Assembly: GCF_037969725.1 (NCBI RefSeq)
Contig: NZ_CP150203.1
Location: 1,132,001 to 1,196,000, forward strand
Origin: Paenibacillus sp. FSL W8-0426
GTDB lineage: Bacteria > Bacillota > Bacilli > Paenibacillales > Paenibacillaceae
DNA: 64,000 bases
Direction of reading: 5' to 3'
Part shown: piece after piece, positions 49,641-59,197 of the stretch
How positions within the stretch are numbered: the stretch's first letter is position 1
How the letters are laid out: the number at the start of each line of letters is the position of its first letter
Notes under the pieces: model-generated
What the model was told of the DNA's origin: nothing
What the model saw: only the letters and a program-made list of their open reading frames with translations
Database searches by the model: none
Translations under genes and position numbers: made by a program

Positions 49641-51642
49641 CCGGGGCATCCTGATCCAAAATTTCAGGCAGCACGGCTGGATCGGCATTTTATATCTGTT
49701 TGCGCTGCTGTTTGCCGTGCCGCTTCATATTGCCACGGAATACAGGGAGGTGCCGCAGGAGATCGCAAGCCTTTTCCTGGTCAATGGCGAGGCGCAGCTG
49801 TTATTTGCGATCACTTTTCCGGTTGTTGCCGGACTGTTTATTTTCCGGTATCTGCAATCCGGTGGACCGGCGGATCTGTTCCACAGCCTGCCTTTGCGCC
49901 GCGAGCATCTGCTTACGGTCAATCTGTTCAGCGGGTTCATCCTGCTTCTGGTGCCGATCTGGTTGACCGTGGGCATAACAGGGTTGGTGTGGGCCGCGCA
50001 GGCGGAACCGGCGTTTATTTTTGGCGCTGCAGAGATATGGATGTGGGGCCTGAGCATGACGATTTATACCCTGTTCATGTTCATGTTGACCGTAGCGATC
50101 GGCATGTGCATCGGGCAAACGGTCCTGCAAGGCCTTACGGTATATGCCATTTTGTTGCTGCCCGTCGTCGTTTGGGGCGTTTTCGAACTTCATTTGCAGC
50201 ATTATCTGCTTGGTTTTCCGAGCGAAGCCATCGGACGTTACGCCGAAAAAATATCGCTTGTGACACGGGTGGCTTCGATCAGCAGCGTTCCCCCGTACAC
50301 GATTGAACTGACGATATACGGAATTCTGACCGTTATATTCATTTTGCTCAGCTACGTGTTATATGCACGCAGGAAAGTTGAATCGGCTACGCAAGCTGTG
50401 ACGTTCCGAATCGTGAAGCCGGTATTCCGTTTTGGGTTCATGTTCACGCTGGTGCTGATCGGTGGAGCTTACTTTGAAGTGATCTCTCCTGAGGGCTCAT
50501 CCGGTTGGGGTATCATGGGATACGTTCTAGGCGGTATTGTCGGTTATATTGGAGCCGAAATGATCATTCGCAAAACCTGGTTGATTTGGGACACAAGGCT
50601 TCTGCCCCAATTTGCCGTTTACGGCATCGTGGCAGGACTGATTTTGTACGTGCCGGTCGCCGACTGGAACGGTTATGCTTCCAGAGTGCCTGAGCCTGAA
50701 AAGGTTCAGAGTGTCAAGCTTGGCGGGGATTATTACGTTTATGTAGACGGCGTGTATCTGAAAAGCGATGACAGCCACTTATACTCCGATAATCCGGAAT
50801 ATATTGGCGCCGTCCTGGCACTTCATGAAAAAATCGTTACGTCGGATCTTCCGCTGCCGGCCAACTCGTCGAGCATGGATCGTCTCCGTGATGAAACGGT
50901 GATGATCAATTACCAATTGGATAACGGCAAAACCATGCAGCGCAAATACCAGATTCCCGAAGAGGAATTCAGGCAGGAATTGAAGGCGATCAAAGAGACC
51001 GACGAGTATAAACGCGTCGCGTATTCTACCGATTTGCTGGATGGGGACGTGCGAAGCATCGGTTTGAGTTCCAACGTCAGCGGAAACCGCAAGGCCTATA
51101 TCAGTAATCCCGGACAGATCCGCGAATTCAAGGCCTTGTTGAAGCAGGATGTCCTGAATCAGACTTATGACGATCAGTTAACGCCATGGAGTCCGAAATT
51201 CAACGTCGAGGTTTATGCACTGTCCGACGCTGCATCCATAAACCAGCAGGTACCCATGACGTATTATGAAATTAAGCCGAGTTACAAACAAACCATCGAA
51301 TGGCTGAAGCAGCATGGGCAGTACGAACAACTTGAGGTATCCCCCGATGAAATTTCGTCCGCGCAATTTGTGAAAGAGGAGATCAACAGTCCGGGCAAGT
51401 TCAAATGGGTGTATGCAGAGGAAAACTTTATGAATGGAAGTCCCGATGGCAGCAAGCAGGTCGCGACCAATAACAAAAAGATCATCGGCGACTTGCTGGA
51501 GCGCCAGCGTTCGGCATTTTATACCGATCAGGACGTCGTCTACCACATCAAGCTGAACGTCGATCGGGGCGAGAGCATCTACATGATGCTCAAACAGGAA
51601 GATTTGACCAAGGAAATGAAAGAAATCTTGGCTGAGCAGTAA
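49615..51642 (+). CDS. large ABC-2 type permease with extracytoplasmic domain, operon 1
   Basis: 675 residues from ATG 49615 (GGAGG upstream). Some eight to nine membrane helices lie in the first 370 residues. A soluble C-terminal part of about 300 residues begins 'VQSVKLGGDYYVYVDGVYLK' and is probably outside the membrane. The N-terminal layout fits permeases of the Ytr type (antibiotic response or export), but the C-terminal domain has no motif I recognise. Terminator at 51798-51850. Confidence 0.8.
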   Translation: MTFNRLYFNRGILIQNFRQHGWIGILYLFALLFAVPLHIATEYREVPQEIASLFLVNGEAQLLFAITFPVVAGLFIFRYLQSGGPADLFHSLPLRREHLLTVNLFSGFILLLVPIWLTVGITGLVWAAQAEPAFIFGAAEIWMWGLSMTIYTLFMFMLTVAIGMCIGQTVLQGLTVYAILLLPVVVWGVFELHLQHYLLGFPSEAIGRYAEKISLVTRVASISSVPPYTIELTIYGILTVIFILLSYVLYARRKVESATQAVTFRIVKPVFRFGFMFTLVLIGGAYFEVISPEGSSGWGIMGYVLGGIVGYIGAEMIIRKTWLIWDTRLLPQFAVYGIVAGLILYVPVADWNGYASRVPEPEKVQSVKLGGDYYVYVDGVYLKSDDSHLYSDNPEYIGAVLALHEKIVTSDLPLPANSSSMDRLRDETVMINYQLDNGKTMQRKYQIPEEEFRQELKAIKETDEYKRVAYSTDLLDGDVRSIGLSSNVSGNRKAYISNPGQIREFKALLKQDVLNQTYDDQLTPWSPKFNVEVYALSDAASINQQVPMTYYEIKPSYKQTIEWLKQHGQYEQLEVSPDEISSAQFVKEEINSPGKFKWVYAEENFMNGSPDGSKQVATNNKKIIGDLLERQRSAFYTDQDVVYHIKLNVDRGESIYMMLKQEDLTKEMKEILAEQ

Positions 51643-51797
51643 CCCATGAAGGCTCCGGGAAGGGTTCTCCCGGTCATGGGCTGCTCCAACCAGGCTTGAC
51701 TGCAAGAGTGGTATGGAATATATTAGAAAAAGATGATCGTGATTCGCCGCCAAACAAATATGAAGGCGAATCATGGCAATGAACGGCTTATGGGGAA

Positions 51798-51850
51798 GCA
51801 CCCGTATGACACAGGTAGTAATCGCACACCTGTCATGCGGGTGTTTTTTT
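51798..51850 (+). terminator. terminator of GntR-ABC operon 1
   Basis: GCACCCGTATGACACAGGT pairs with ACCTGTCATGCGGGTG (two interruptions), then TTTTTTT. A further CCCATGA/TCATGGG hairpin lies at 51644-51681 without a T run. Confidence 0.8.
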
Positions 51851-51932
51851 GTTGTTTAATACTGCCGATTCATTGCAGCTGGAGCAATTCATGCTCCCAT
51901 TTCAATACTTCTATCGGGGAGGACGAGAGCTA

Positions 51933-52838
51933 ATGAAAACGTTGAACGGGAATGCACGTACGGCTGTATCGAATCATCGCTCAATCAAGGGCAAGGAGGC
52001 AGGTAAACCGCGTGTTCGCCGCATGATTACCGTCTGCGCGGCATGGTTTGTGCTGTTTGGCCTGACGATGTTCGTTTGGCCGCCCACCGGTGCCGAGGCT
52101 TCGGGGCTTGAGCTGAGCCCGACCTATCAGAAAGCGTGGGACAAAGTGCTTGGGCAAGCGGATGCAAAGACGAGCTCCGCCTTGAAAGAAGCATACGGGC
52201 ATGCGGGAATGTGGGTAGCCCGGAAACAGGCATGGGAGCAGAAAATCAAGGTGCTCCATGCCGCCAATGCAGCCGAGGCGGATCGGTTGCGTTTGGCAAT
52301 CCGACAGACGGATGCAGCCAAACTGGACGGACTTCTAAGCGAGGTGAAGCAAACAGAAGCACGTTACGCTCCGATGTTTAAGCTGTATGAAACGCTTAAC
52401 AAACAGCTTAAGGCAGCCCGTGCGGCAAAGAACAAGGAGTGGACCGCTGCCATCCGGACACAGGTGGAGAGCATGAAACCGGTCGTGCAGCTGGCAAGAC
52501 AGGACATTCGTGGGAAGAAACAAAAACTGGCTGATGCACGCAAACAAAAAAATGCAAAAATGAAACAGCTGCGAAGCGGGCTTGCGAGCGCCGACACCGT
52601 CAAAAAACAGATTCAAACGGCCAAACGGCAGGCAAGCTCTTCCAAGGAACGGTACTCCAGCGCCCTGCAGAGGTTGAAGCAGACGATGAAGACAGGACAG
52701 GCTGCCCGAACATTAACCGATGCCAAATCATTGGCCACCGCCGCTGAGAATTGGTCGGGCTCGCAACAGCGGATTCATGAACTGGAGCTGAAGGTGACGG
52801 CTGTTTACCAGAAGGTAAAACAGCAGTTAAGTTCTTGA
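51933..52838 (+). CDS. secreted coiled-coil protein of unknown function
   Basis: 301 residues. The ATG at 51933 follows GGGGAGGACGAGAG. A long basic N-region and a hydrophobic stretch (about 30-50) end in 'AEA', a likely signal-peptidase site near residue 57. The rest is Lys/Ala/Gln-rich and almost wholly helical, with long coiled-coil segments ('KQLKAARAAKNKEWTAAIRT', 'VKKQIQTAKRQASSSKERYS'). No enzyme motif. Possibly a wall- or surface-associated spacer. Family not recognised. Confidence 0.7.
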   Translation: MKTLNGNARTAVSNHRSIKGKEAGKPRVRRMITVCAAWFVLFGLTMFVWPPTGAEASGLELSPTYQKAWDKVLGQADAKTSSALKEAYGHAGMWVARKQAWEQKIKVLHAANAAEADRLRLAIRQTDAAKLDGLLSEVKQTEARYAPMFKLYETLNKQLKAARAAKNKEWTAAIRTQVESMKPVVQLARQDIRGKKQKLADARKQKNAKMKQLRSGLASADTVKKQIQTAKRQASSSKERYSSALQRLKQTMKTGQAARTLTDAKSLATAAENWSGSQQRIHELELKVTAVYQKVKQQLSS

Positions 52839-52954
52839 ACGATACGCTGCAGAAGGCGAAGCGAAGAAGAACAGATGTGACCGCGGAAACCTAAGGGGCT
52901 GCCTGTGCGTAAACAACTTTGAATGTTAAGGAACGCTTCAAGGAATGAATTGGG

Positions 52955-53989
52955 GTGAAGCTTTTGCAGTCAAAGTTGAAATCGAGTCCACGGGATCGGC
53001 CTATGTTTGCAAGGAAAATGCTTTGGCTTCCGGCATTGGTTTTGGCATTGTTCACCGTGGGACTCTGGGCTATGGGACACATCACACCGAAGGTAAATGT
53101 TTTGTTGATGAAGTCTGTTATGCGCCTTGCCTCTCCTGACCATGGATTGGATGAACGCTTCATGAAAGGAGCGGGTGTTTCACGCTTGCAAGATGTCGTT
53201 TATGGGCAAGAGCATGACAATAGCACGCTCGACGTGTATTATCCAACCGAGGCGAAGAAGCGGCTGCCCATCGTTGTATGGATCCATGGCGGCGGCTGGG
53301 TTATGGGGGATAAAGGACAGATTGCCCATTATGCAGCGGAACTGGCGAAACGGGGTCACGTCGTCGTCAGCATGAATTACGCACTGGCGCCCCAAAAAAG
53401 ATATCCCTCGCCTGTCATGCAGGCCAATCAGGCGCTTGCTTACGTGAAGGAACATGCAGCCGAGTTTCGCGGCGATGCATCCAAACTGTTCTTGGCCGGC
53501 AATTCTGCGGGTGCGCAGATCGCCAGCCAGATGGCAGCCGTGATCACGAACCCGTCCTTGGCCAGGTTGATGGATATTCATCCCGCCGTTGATGCGGAAC
53601 AATTAAGAGGGGTGCTTCTGTACTGCGGTCCGTACAATCTGAGCACGGTCGGCCAAACCGGATTCCCGTTCATGCGCACGTTCCTGTGGTCGTATACGGG
53701 CATGAAGGATTACGAGGAATATCCGCGCTTGAACGAGATGTCCGCGGTATTGCAGGTTACGAAGGATTTTCCGCCTGCATTTATTACATCGGGGAATAAG
53801 GACCCTTTGACGGTTCAGTCGGTCGAGCTTGCCCAAGTGTTGAAACGGCTGGAAGTGGAGACCGAAACGCTCTTTTTTTCGGCTTCAACGGCCAAGCTGG
53901 GCCATGACTATCAATTTGCGCTGGACACGGCCAGCGGCAAACAGGCATTGCACGCCGCAGCGCGGTTTATCGAGAAACATAGCCAATGA
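52955..53989 (+). CDS. membrane-anchored alpha/beta hydrolase (HSL-like esterase/lipase)
   Basis: 344 residues from GTG 52955; TTG 52964 is an alternative. One membrane helix near 22-42 anchors the enzyme, active domain outside. Oxyanion motif 'HGGGW', nucleophile Ser in 'GNSAGA', Asp in 'NKDP', His in 'GHDYQF' complete the triad in the order expected for hormone-sensitive-lipase-type esterases. Substrate unknown. It ends at a strong bidirectional terminator. Confidence 0.88.
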   Translation: MKLLQSKLKSSPRDRPMFARKMLWLPALVLALFTVGLWAMGHITPKVNVLLMKSVMRLASPDHGLDERFMKGAGVSRLQDVVYGQEHDNSTLDVYYPTEAKKRLPIVVWIHGGGWVMGDKGQIAHYAAELAKRGHVVVSMNYALAPQKRYPSPVMQANQALAYVKEHAAEFRGDASKLFLAGNSAGAQIASQMAAVITNPSLARLMDIHPAVDAEQLRGVLLYCGPYNLSTVGQTGFPFMRTFLWSYTGMKDYEEYPRLNEMSAVLQVTKDFPPAFITSGNKDPLTVQSVELAQVLKRLEVETETLFFSASTAKLGHDYQFALDTASGKQALHAAARFIEKHSQ

Positions 53990-54011
53990 ATGCGCGGCCT
54001 TCGTATAACGT

Positions 54012-54055
54012 GGGAAACCCGCCATTTTCCGGTATGGAGATGGCGGGTTTCCCAT
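54012..54055. terminator. bidirectional terminator
   Basis: Perfect 15-base stem TGGGAAACCCGCCAT / ATGGCGGGTTTCCCA between convergent hydrolase and patB genes. Confidence 0.8.
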
Positions 54056-54066
54056 TCTGAGTCCAC

Positions 54067-55257
54067 TTACTTCGAGGATTCCAGTCGACGTATAAGTGCA
54101 TGAAGCCTGCGCATCGCTTCTTCCACCGTGGAACGTGGACAGGCCACGTTCATCCGCATGAATCCGTCCCCCTCGGAACCGAAGGCAGTGCCGTTATTAA
54201 AGGCAAGTCCTGCCTCATTCAACAACAGGTCAACAAGCTGCTCCTGGGGAATGCCCAAGGCACGAAAATCGAGCCACAGCAGGTAGGTTGCTTCCGGGAG
54301 ATGAACCCCCACCTGCGGCAAATGTTCGGAGACATATTGCTGCACAAAATCCATGTTTCCTTGGACATACATGAGGCAGTCGTCCAGCCAGTCTTCGGCA
54401 CCGTTATATGCCGCTTCCGTGGCGACGGCGCCAAAGGTGCTGATGCTTGATAGCCCCATCGTTTGCACGCCTTGGCTGAATATTTCGCGAAGCTTGGCAT
54501 TCGGAATAATGATGTTGGAGGTGCTAAGCCCCGGAATGTTGAACGTTTTGCTTGGGGCTGTGCAAATGATGCTTCGCTCGGCGATCTCGGCCGAAACCAG
54601 CGAAAGCGGAGTATGCGTTCCGCGTTGGTGCACAAGGTCGGCATGGATTTCGTCCGAAACGATGAGCACGTTGTATTGCAGGCATAGCTCGGACAGTTTT
54701 TCCAATTCCTCCCGTGTCCAAACCCGTCCAACCGGGTTATGCGGGCTGCACAGAATTAGCATTTTGACACGTCCGGTTTGCAGGCAGGATTCCAGTTGCT
54801 CCAGATCCATGGAATAATGGCCGTTTTCCAGTTTTAACGGGTTGGTCATCAGTTCCCGGTCCTGGCCGCGCACTACCTGGTAAAATGGCGCGTATACCGG
54901 GGTTTGGATAACGACGGCATCTCCCGGTTCGGTGAAACGCTGCACCGCAATGCTCAAAGCCGGCACAATTCCCGGCGTAAACACGATCCACTCGTCCTGA
55001 ATGTGCCAGCCGTGACGTCGCTGCATCCAGCCCCGCACAGCCTCGTGATAATCACGGGTACGCACAGTATAACCATAGACCCCATGCTGCACGCGGCGTT
55101 GGAGTGCCTGTACGACAGATGGCGGCGCAGCGAAATCCATGTCTGCGACCCACATCGGCAGCGCGTCCGCAACGCCGAATATTTCCTCCAGCGCATCCCA
55201 TTTTTCCGAACCGGAGGCAAGCCGATTAATCGGTTCGTCAAATGTATTCTTTTTCAA
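54067..55257 (-). CDS. patB: PatB/MalY-type cystathionine beta-lyase (PLP enzyme)
   Basis: 396 residues from TTG 55257 (GGGGG eight bases upstream); the longer frame covers the promoter. Fold-type I aminotransferase with 'MWVADMDFAAPPSVVQALQR' and 'SPHNPVGRVW', 'SDEIHADLV', and the PLP Lys in 'APSKTFNIPGL'. Cleaves C-S bonds of cystathionine or cystine in sulfur amino acid metabolism. Single-gene unit with a visible promoter. Confidence 0.92.
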   Translation of the reverse strand: MKKNTFDEPINRLASGSEKWDALEEIFGVADALPMWVADMDFAAPPSVVQALQRRVQHGVYGYTVRTRDYHEAVRGWMQRRHGWHIQDEWIVFTPGIVPALSIAVQRFTEPGDAVVIQTPVYAPFYQVVRGQDRELMTNPLKLENGHYSMDLEQLESCLQTGRVKMLILCSPHNPVGRVWTREELEKLSELCLQYNVLIVSDEIHADLVHQRGTHTPLSLVSAEIAERSIICTAPSKTFNIPGLSTSNIIIPNAKLREIFSQGVQTMGLSSISTFGAVATEAAYNGAEDWLDDCLMYVQGNMDFVQQYVSEHLPQVGVHLPEATYLLWLDFRALGIPQEQLVDLLLNEAGLAFNNGTAFGSEGDGFMRMNVACPRSTVEEAMRRLHALIRRLESSK

Positions 55258-55305
55258 TGGAAAATCCCCCTTCAAATCCGTTCTTGCGACACTAATCGAC
55301 AGACT

Positions 55306-55334
55306 ATTATCTGATAAATTCGTCGATTGCGCAA
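55306..55334 (-). promoter_or_regulatory. promoter of patB
   Basis: TTGCGC (plus 55329-55334), 17-base spacer, GATAAT (plus 55306-55311) on the minus strand, about 50 bases before the TTG start. Confidence 0.55.
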
Positions 55335-55413
55335 CCGTCTCCCATAGGTTTAGGTCATTCCTGTATCTGCAAAATCGAGGGGATTTATTCGCTTGTGCGG
55401 CATTACAGGGCGC

Positions 55414-55474
55414 CAAAAAAACAACCACCGCAAGGCATCCTCCGAAATATAGGAGATCAGCCGTGGTGGTTGTT
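55414..55474 (-). terminator. terminator of the S9 peptidase gene
   Basis: On the minus strand ACAACCACCAC...GCGGTGGTTGT with an inner ATCTCC/GGAGGAT pair, followed by TTTTTTT. Confidence 0.85.
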
Positions 55475-55489
55475 CATCTTGCCGATATT

Positions 55490-57487
55490 TTATAAATGCT
55501 CGTTAAACCAGCCGACGATGTGTTCCAGCCGCCGCACTCTCAGGTACGGATTGCCGCCGCGGGACAGTTCGTGATTCGCGCCGGGAAAGCGGACCAAACG
55601 CGTCTTTTGCCCGCGTCGCTTCAAGGCGATGAATAACTGCTCTGCCTGTTCGATCGGGCAGCGGAGGTCTTGCTCTCCGTGCAAAATCAGCAGCGGCGTT
55701 TGGATCTGTCCCACATAAGCAAGAGGGGAGTGCTTCCACAGCTTTTCCGTATCTTCCCAAGCGTTGCCGCCAATCTGGTCTTCCGTGAAATAGTATCCGA
55801 TATCGCTGACTCCGTAGAAGGAGAGCCAATTGGAGATGGAGCGCTGCGTAACTGCGGCCTTGAAGCGGTTCGTATGCCCAACGATCCAGTTGGTCATGAA
55901 GCCGCCGTAACTGCCTCCCGTTACGCCCAATCGGGATTCGTCGATGTACGGGTATGCGGATAAAGCGTAGTCCAAAGCTTCCATCAAATCGCGATAATCC
56001 CCGCCTCCGTAATCCCCGCGGCATGCGTTAACGAACTGCTGCCCATAGCCCAAACCGCCACGAGGGTTAAGGTAGACGACGGCATAACCTTGCGCGGCGA
56101 GCATTTGGAATTCATGCATAAACGTGAAGCCGTACATCATGTGCGGACCCCCGTGGATCTCCAAAATGGTTGGCACTTTGACGTCCTTGGTCGTATGTGC
56201 GGGTTTCATGATCCATCCCTGCAAACGCAGTCCGTCCGAAGCATCGAACCAAAACGTTTCAGGAGTGCAGACACCGATTTCTTTCCCCAATTGCGGGTTG
56301 CTGCAAGTCAGTTGCACAGGCTCCTGTTCCGATGCTTTGCTGTGTTCGTACAGATAAATATCACCCGGATTCAGGACATCGGCTTGAGCGGCAATGATCG
56401 ATCCGTCAGGCAATTCCGCGAACTGATAAATTTCCTTTTCCGCAGGCAGCAGGTATTCCCCATGACGTCCATCCAGCGGGAATCGGGCAACGCGTACGCT
56501 GCCATGAACGGTGGCCAGGCACAAAATCGTTGAGCCATCCCGTGTATATACCGGTCCGGTCGTGGTAAGTGTTGATCGCATGTCGCCAACGATGGCATGA
56601 CCGAGCTGAACATCCCAATCCTTGCTCACACAGCGAAGTTCCCCACCTGAAGCAGGAAGGACATATAACTTGGTGAGCGTGGCATTGCCATAAGAACGGT
56701 CGTTGGCAAACAGCGCGATGGACCCTGAATCCGGCGCAAAGGCCAAACGGCTGAATTGATAGCCCTCCGGCGTCAGTTGCTGGACATCCGAACCGTCCGG
56801 ACGGGCAAGGTAAACATGGTTAGTCATTGAAAAGTCGTTGTTGTCCTCGCCCGCCTTTGGCATTTGGGTGATCCAGGCGATGCTGGACCCGTCGGGTGAC
56901 CATGCATAGTCAGCCACATCGAAATGGCCGGAAGTGACCTGCCGGGATTCGCCTCCGTCTACAGGTATAACAAAGAGGTGAGCTCGCTGCCCATTCCACA
57001 ACCCGCTGGCATCGGATTTCATCCGGATTCGATCCACTACGAGTTCCCGCAGCGGTTTGTCCGGTTCATCCGCATCCTCTCCGGCTCCCGTATCCGGTTT
57101 TACGGATGATTTCACGAGCAAGGACGAACCGTCGGGCGACCAGCACAGGGAGCTGACACCCTGTTCAAGGTGCGTGACCCGAATCGCCTCTCCGCCATCG
57201 GCAGCAATCAGCCACGCTTGGGTTTTGCCTTCATGTTCCCGCAGAAAGGCCAGCCGTGTTCCATCCGGCGACCAGGCAGGCGAGTGATCACGCGTACCTG
57301 AGGTGAATGGCCTCTCTTTGAGCTCATCCAGTTCCAAAAGCATCAAGCGGGATACATAGCCATCCTGCTGCTCATTGACCCTGCGGCTAACGTAGACAAG
57401 CCGAGTGCCATCGGGAGAGGGGATTGGGTCATGGACCCATGTAATCTGATATAGATCCTCCGGCGTAATGCCACGCTGTTTGCTCAA
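55490..57487 (-). CDS. S9 family prolyl oligopeptidase-like serine peptidase
   Basis: 665 residues from TTG 57487, chosen for AGGAGG seven bases upstream; ATG 57505 lies just before with a poorer site. The first about 400 residues are beta-propeller repeats ('AWSPDGTRLAFL', 'CWSPDGSSLLV', 'AWSPDGSSIAWI'). The C-terminal alpha/beta hydrolase has Ser in 'GGSYGGFMTNW', Asp in 'GEQDLRCP' and His in 'GANHELSRGG'. It is cytoplasmic, similar in size and plan to Bacillus YuxL, and trims short peptides or acyl-peptides. Confidence 0.92.
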   Translation of the reverse strand: MSKQRGITPEDLYQITWVHDPIPSPDGTRLVYVSRRVNEQQDGYVSRLMLLELDELKERPFTSGTRDHSPAWSPDGTRLAFLREHEGKTQAWLIAADGGEAIRVTHLEQGVSSLCWSPDGSSLLVKSSVKPDTGAGEDADEPDKPLRELVVDRIRMKSDASGLWNGQRAHLFVIPVDGGESRQVTSGHFDVADYAWSPDGSSIAWITQMPKAGEDNNDFSMTNHVYLARPDGSDVQQLTPEGYQFSRLAFAPDSGSIALFANDRSYGNATLTKLYVLPASGGELRCVSKDWDVQLGHAIVGDMRSTLTTTGPVYTRDGSTILCLATVHGSVRVARFPLDGRHGEYLLPAEKEIYQFAELPDGSIIAAQADVLNPGDIYLYEHSKASEQEPVQLTCSNPQLGKEIGVCTPETFWFDASDGLRLQGWIMKPAHTTKDVKVPTILEIHGGPHMMYGFTFMHEFQMLAAQGYAVVYLNPRGGLGYGQQFVNACRGDYGGGDYRDLMEALDYALSAYPYIDESRLGVTGGSYGGFMTNWIVGHTNRFKAAVTQRSISNWLSFYGVSDIGYYFTEDQIGGNAWEDTEKLWKHSPLAYVGQIQTPLLILHGEQDLRCPIEQAEQLFIALKRRGQKTRLVRFPGANHELSRGGNPYLRVRRLEHIVGWFNEHL

Positions 57488-57747
57488 TGTGTCTCCTCCT
57501 GCCATTGTTTTATTTTCCTGACCTTTCCATTTATCATAAATCAATGCGCCGACCTGGACAACACTTTAAAATCAAGTAAAGTTTGCGGAAAAGGAATTGC
57601 TCACGGGGTGCCGAATCCTAGAAGATATGGCTTGAATGCGGTTGATTTCGATGAAATTCCGCCATGGCGCTGGAAAAGCGTATAGGGTCATCATTCAATC
57701 CAATCGTCCAATATCGCTCTGAACAGGCGGGAAAAGGAGGAAGACAC

Positions 57748-58617
57748 ATGACCAGAAACAAAGCAGAAGCACGAACGGTGCGGCTTCCTGATGGAACGGA
57801 ATTGCCGGCCATCGGGCAAGGCACTTGGTATATGGGCGAAAGCATCCATCAACGTGATGATGAGGTGAGAGCGCTGCAGAGCGGACTGGCGCTGGGCATG
57901 ACGCTGATCGATACGGCGGAGATGTATGCCGACGGTAGAGCGGAAGAAGTGACGGGCGAGGCTATAAAGGGCCGTCGGGACGAAGCATTTATCGTTTCGA
58001 AAGTGTATCCCCATCATGCCGGTCGCAAGCACATGCAGACTGCCTGCGAGAACAGCCTGAAACGGTTGAACACGGATCGGATCGACTTGTATTTGCTGCA
58101 TTGGCGCGGTCATATACCGCTGGAAGAGACGGTGCAGGAATTGGAGCGGCTGAAGAAGTCCGGCAAAATTTTGCGTTGGGGCGTCTCCAATCTGGATACG
58201 GAAGACATGGAAGAATTATGGCGCATACACGGCGGAGAACAGTGCGCTGCCAATCAGGTGCTGTACCATGCCGCTTCGCGCGGGATCGAGCATGATTTGC
58301 TGCCGTGGCAGCGGGAGCGCCTCATCCCCGTAATGGCTTACTGTCCTCTTGCCCAAGGGGGACGATTGCGCCGGGATCTGTTGGAGCACCCGGTCATTCG
58401 GGATATCGCCTCGGCCCGATCGGTGCGACCGGCCCAGATTGCGCTATCCTGGGTTATACGAGACGGTGACGTGCTAGCTATTCCGAAAGCGGTGCAGCCG
58501 GACCATGTGGCAGACAATGCCGCCGCGATGGACATCGTCCTGACGGCTGAAGAATTGGAACGGATCAACGAGGCTTTCCCCGCACCGGGGCGCAAAGTCC
58601 CGCTGGATATGGTCTAG
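57748..58617 (+). CDS. aldo/keto reductase (second copy type)
   Basis: 289 residues, AAAAGGAGG eight bases before ATG 57748. Asp, Tyr, Lys and His of the tetrad lie in 'LIDTAEMYADG', 'FIVSKVYPHHA' and 'DLYLLHWRG'. Shorter than the enzyme at 11865 and of a different branch (AKR5-like, 'AIPKAVQPDHVADNAAAMDI'). Cytoplasmic NADPH reductase of aldehydes or sugars. Own terminator follows. Confidence 0.9.
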   Translation: MTRNKAEARTVRLPDGTELPAIGQGTWYMGESIHQRDDEVRALQSGLALGMTLIDTAEMYADGRAEEVTGEAIKGRRDEAFIVSKVYPHHAGRKHMQTACENSLKRLNTDRIDLYLLHWRGHIPLEETVQELERLKKSGKILRWGVSNLDTEDMEELWRIHGGEQCAANQVLYHAASRGIEHDLLPWQRERLIPVMAYCPLAQGGRLRRDLLEHPVIRDIASARSVRPAQIALSWVIRDGDVLAIPKAVQPDHVADNAAAMDIVLTAEELERINEAFPAPGRKVPLDMV

Positions 58618-58655
58618 TTCTTTTTTTGAACATCAATGGAACAGGAAATGATTGA

Positions 58656-58685
58656 AGGGCAGATGTATGCATCTGCTCTTTTTTC
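58656..58685 (+). terminator. terminator of the aldo/keto reductase gene
   Basis: AGGGCAGATG / CATCTGCTCT stem (one wobble), TATG loop, then TTTTTT. Confidence 0.85.
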
Positions 58686-58726
58686 ATGGGTGCGAACTGC
58701 TTTTTATTGAAAATTAGAAAATGGGC

Positions 58727-58767
58727 TTTACAGTAATAGAATACCAGTGTACTATGTAACTAACACA
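58727..58767 (+). promoter_or_regulatory. promoter and operator of GntR-ABC operon 2
   Basis: TTTACA (58727-58732), 17-base spacer, TACTAT (58750-58755). TGTACTA-N6-TAACACA (58748-58767) covers the -10 box. It is a weaker version of the operator of operon 1 at the same place relative to the promoter. Confidence 0.6.
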
Positions 58768-58792
58768 CCGTTACAGAAAGGAGAGACACGAT

Positions 58793-59197
58793 ATGGCTAT
58801 GGAATTTGACAATAACTTGCCGATTTATTTGCAGATTATGCAGCATATCAAAAAACAAATCGTGACCGGAAAACTCAAGGCCGGCGACAAGATTCCTTCG
58901 GTTCGCGAGCTTGCGGCGGAATTGCAGATTAATCCCAATACCGTGCAGCGCACGTTCCAGGAGCTTGAGCGGGAAGAAGTGGTGGAAACCAGGCGCGGAC
59001 TGGGCAGATACGTGACTAGCGAGGAGGCGAAAATCATGACGATCAAAAAAGAGATGGCCGGCGAACTGTTGGAGCGGTTCCTGACCGGCATGCAGGAGCT
59101 TGGCATCGAAGATCGGGATATTGTGGCCATTGTGGCGGACGCCGTTGCCGAAGGGCAGCAGGGAAAGGGAGGAACTGGACATGAGCAGCATTCTTGA
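58793..59197 (+). CDS. GntR family (YtrA-type) repressor, operon 2
   Basis: 134 residues, AAAGGAGAG upstream of ATG 58793. Winged helix-turn-helix with 'IPSVRELAAELQINPNTVQR', close to the operon 1 regulator in the same region (LPSVRSLSTELTVNPNTVQK), then a short helical tail. Likely autorepressor of the three-gene unit. It overlaps the ATPase gene by 17 bases. Confidence 0.9.
   Translation: MAMEFDNNLPIYLQIMQHIKKQIVTGKLKAGDKIPSVRELAAELQINPNTVQRTFQELEREEVVETRRGLGRYVTSEEAKIMTIKKEMAGELLERFLTGMQELGIEDRDIVAIVADAVAEGQQGKGGTGHEQHS

Noticed and set aside
51644..51681. CCCATGA/TCATGGG hairpin right after the permease stop codon
   Set aside because: No T run follows; the better terminator is at 51798-51850, so not annotated separately.
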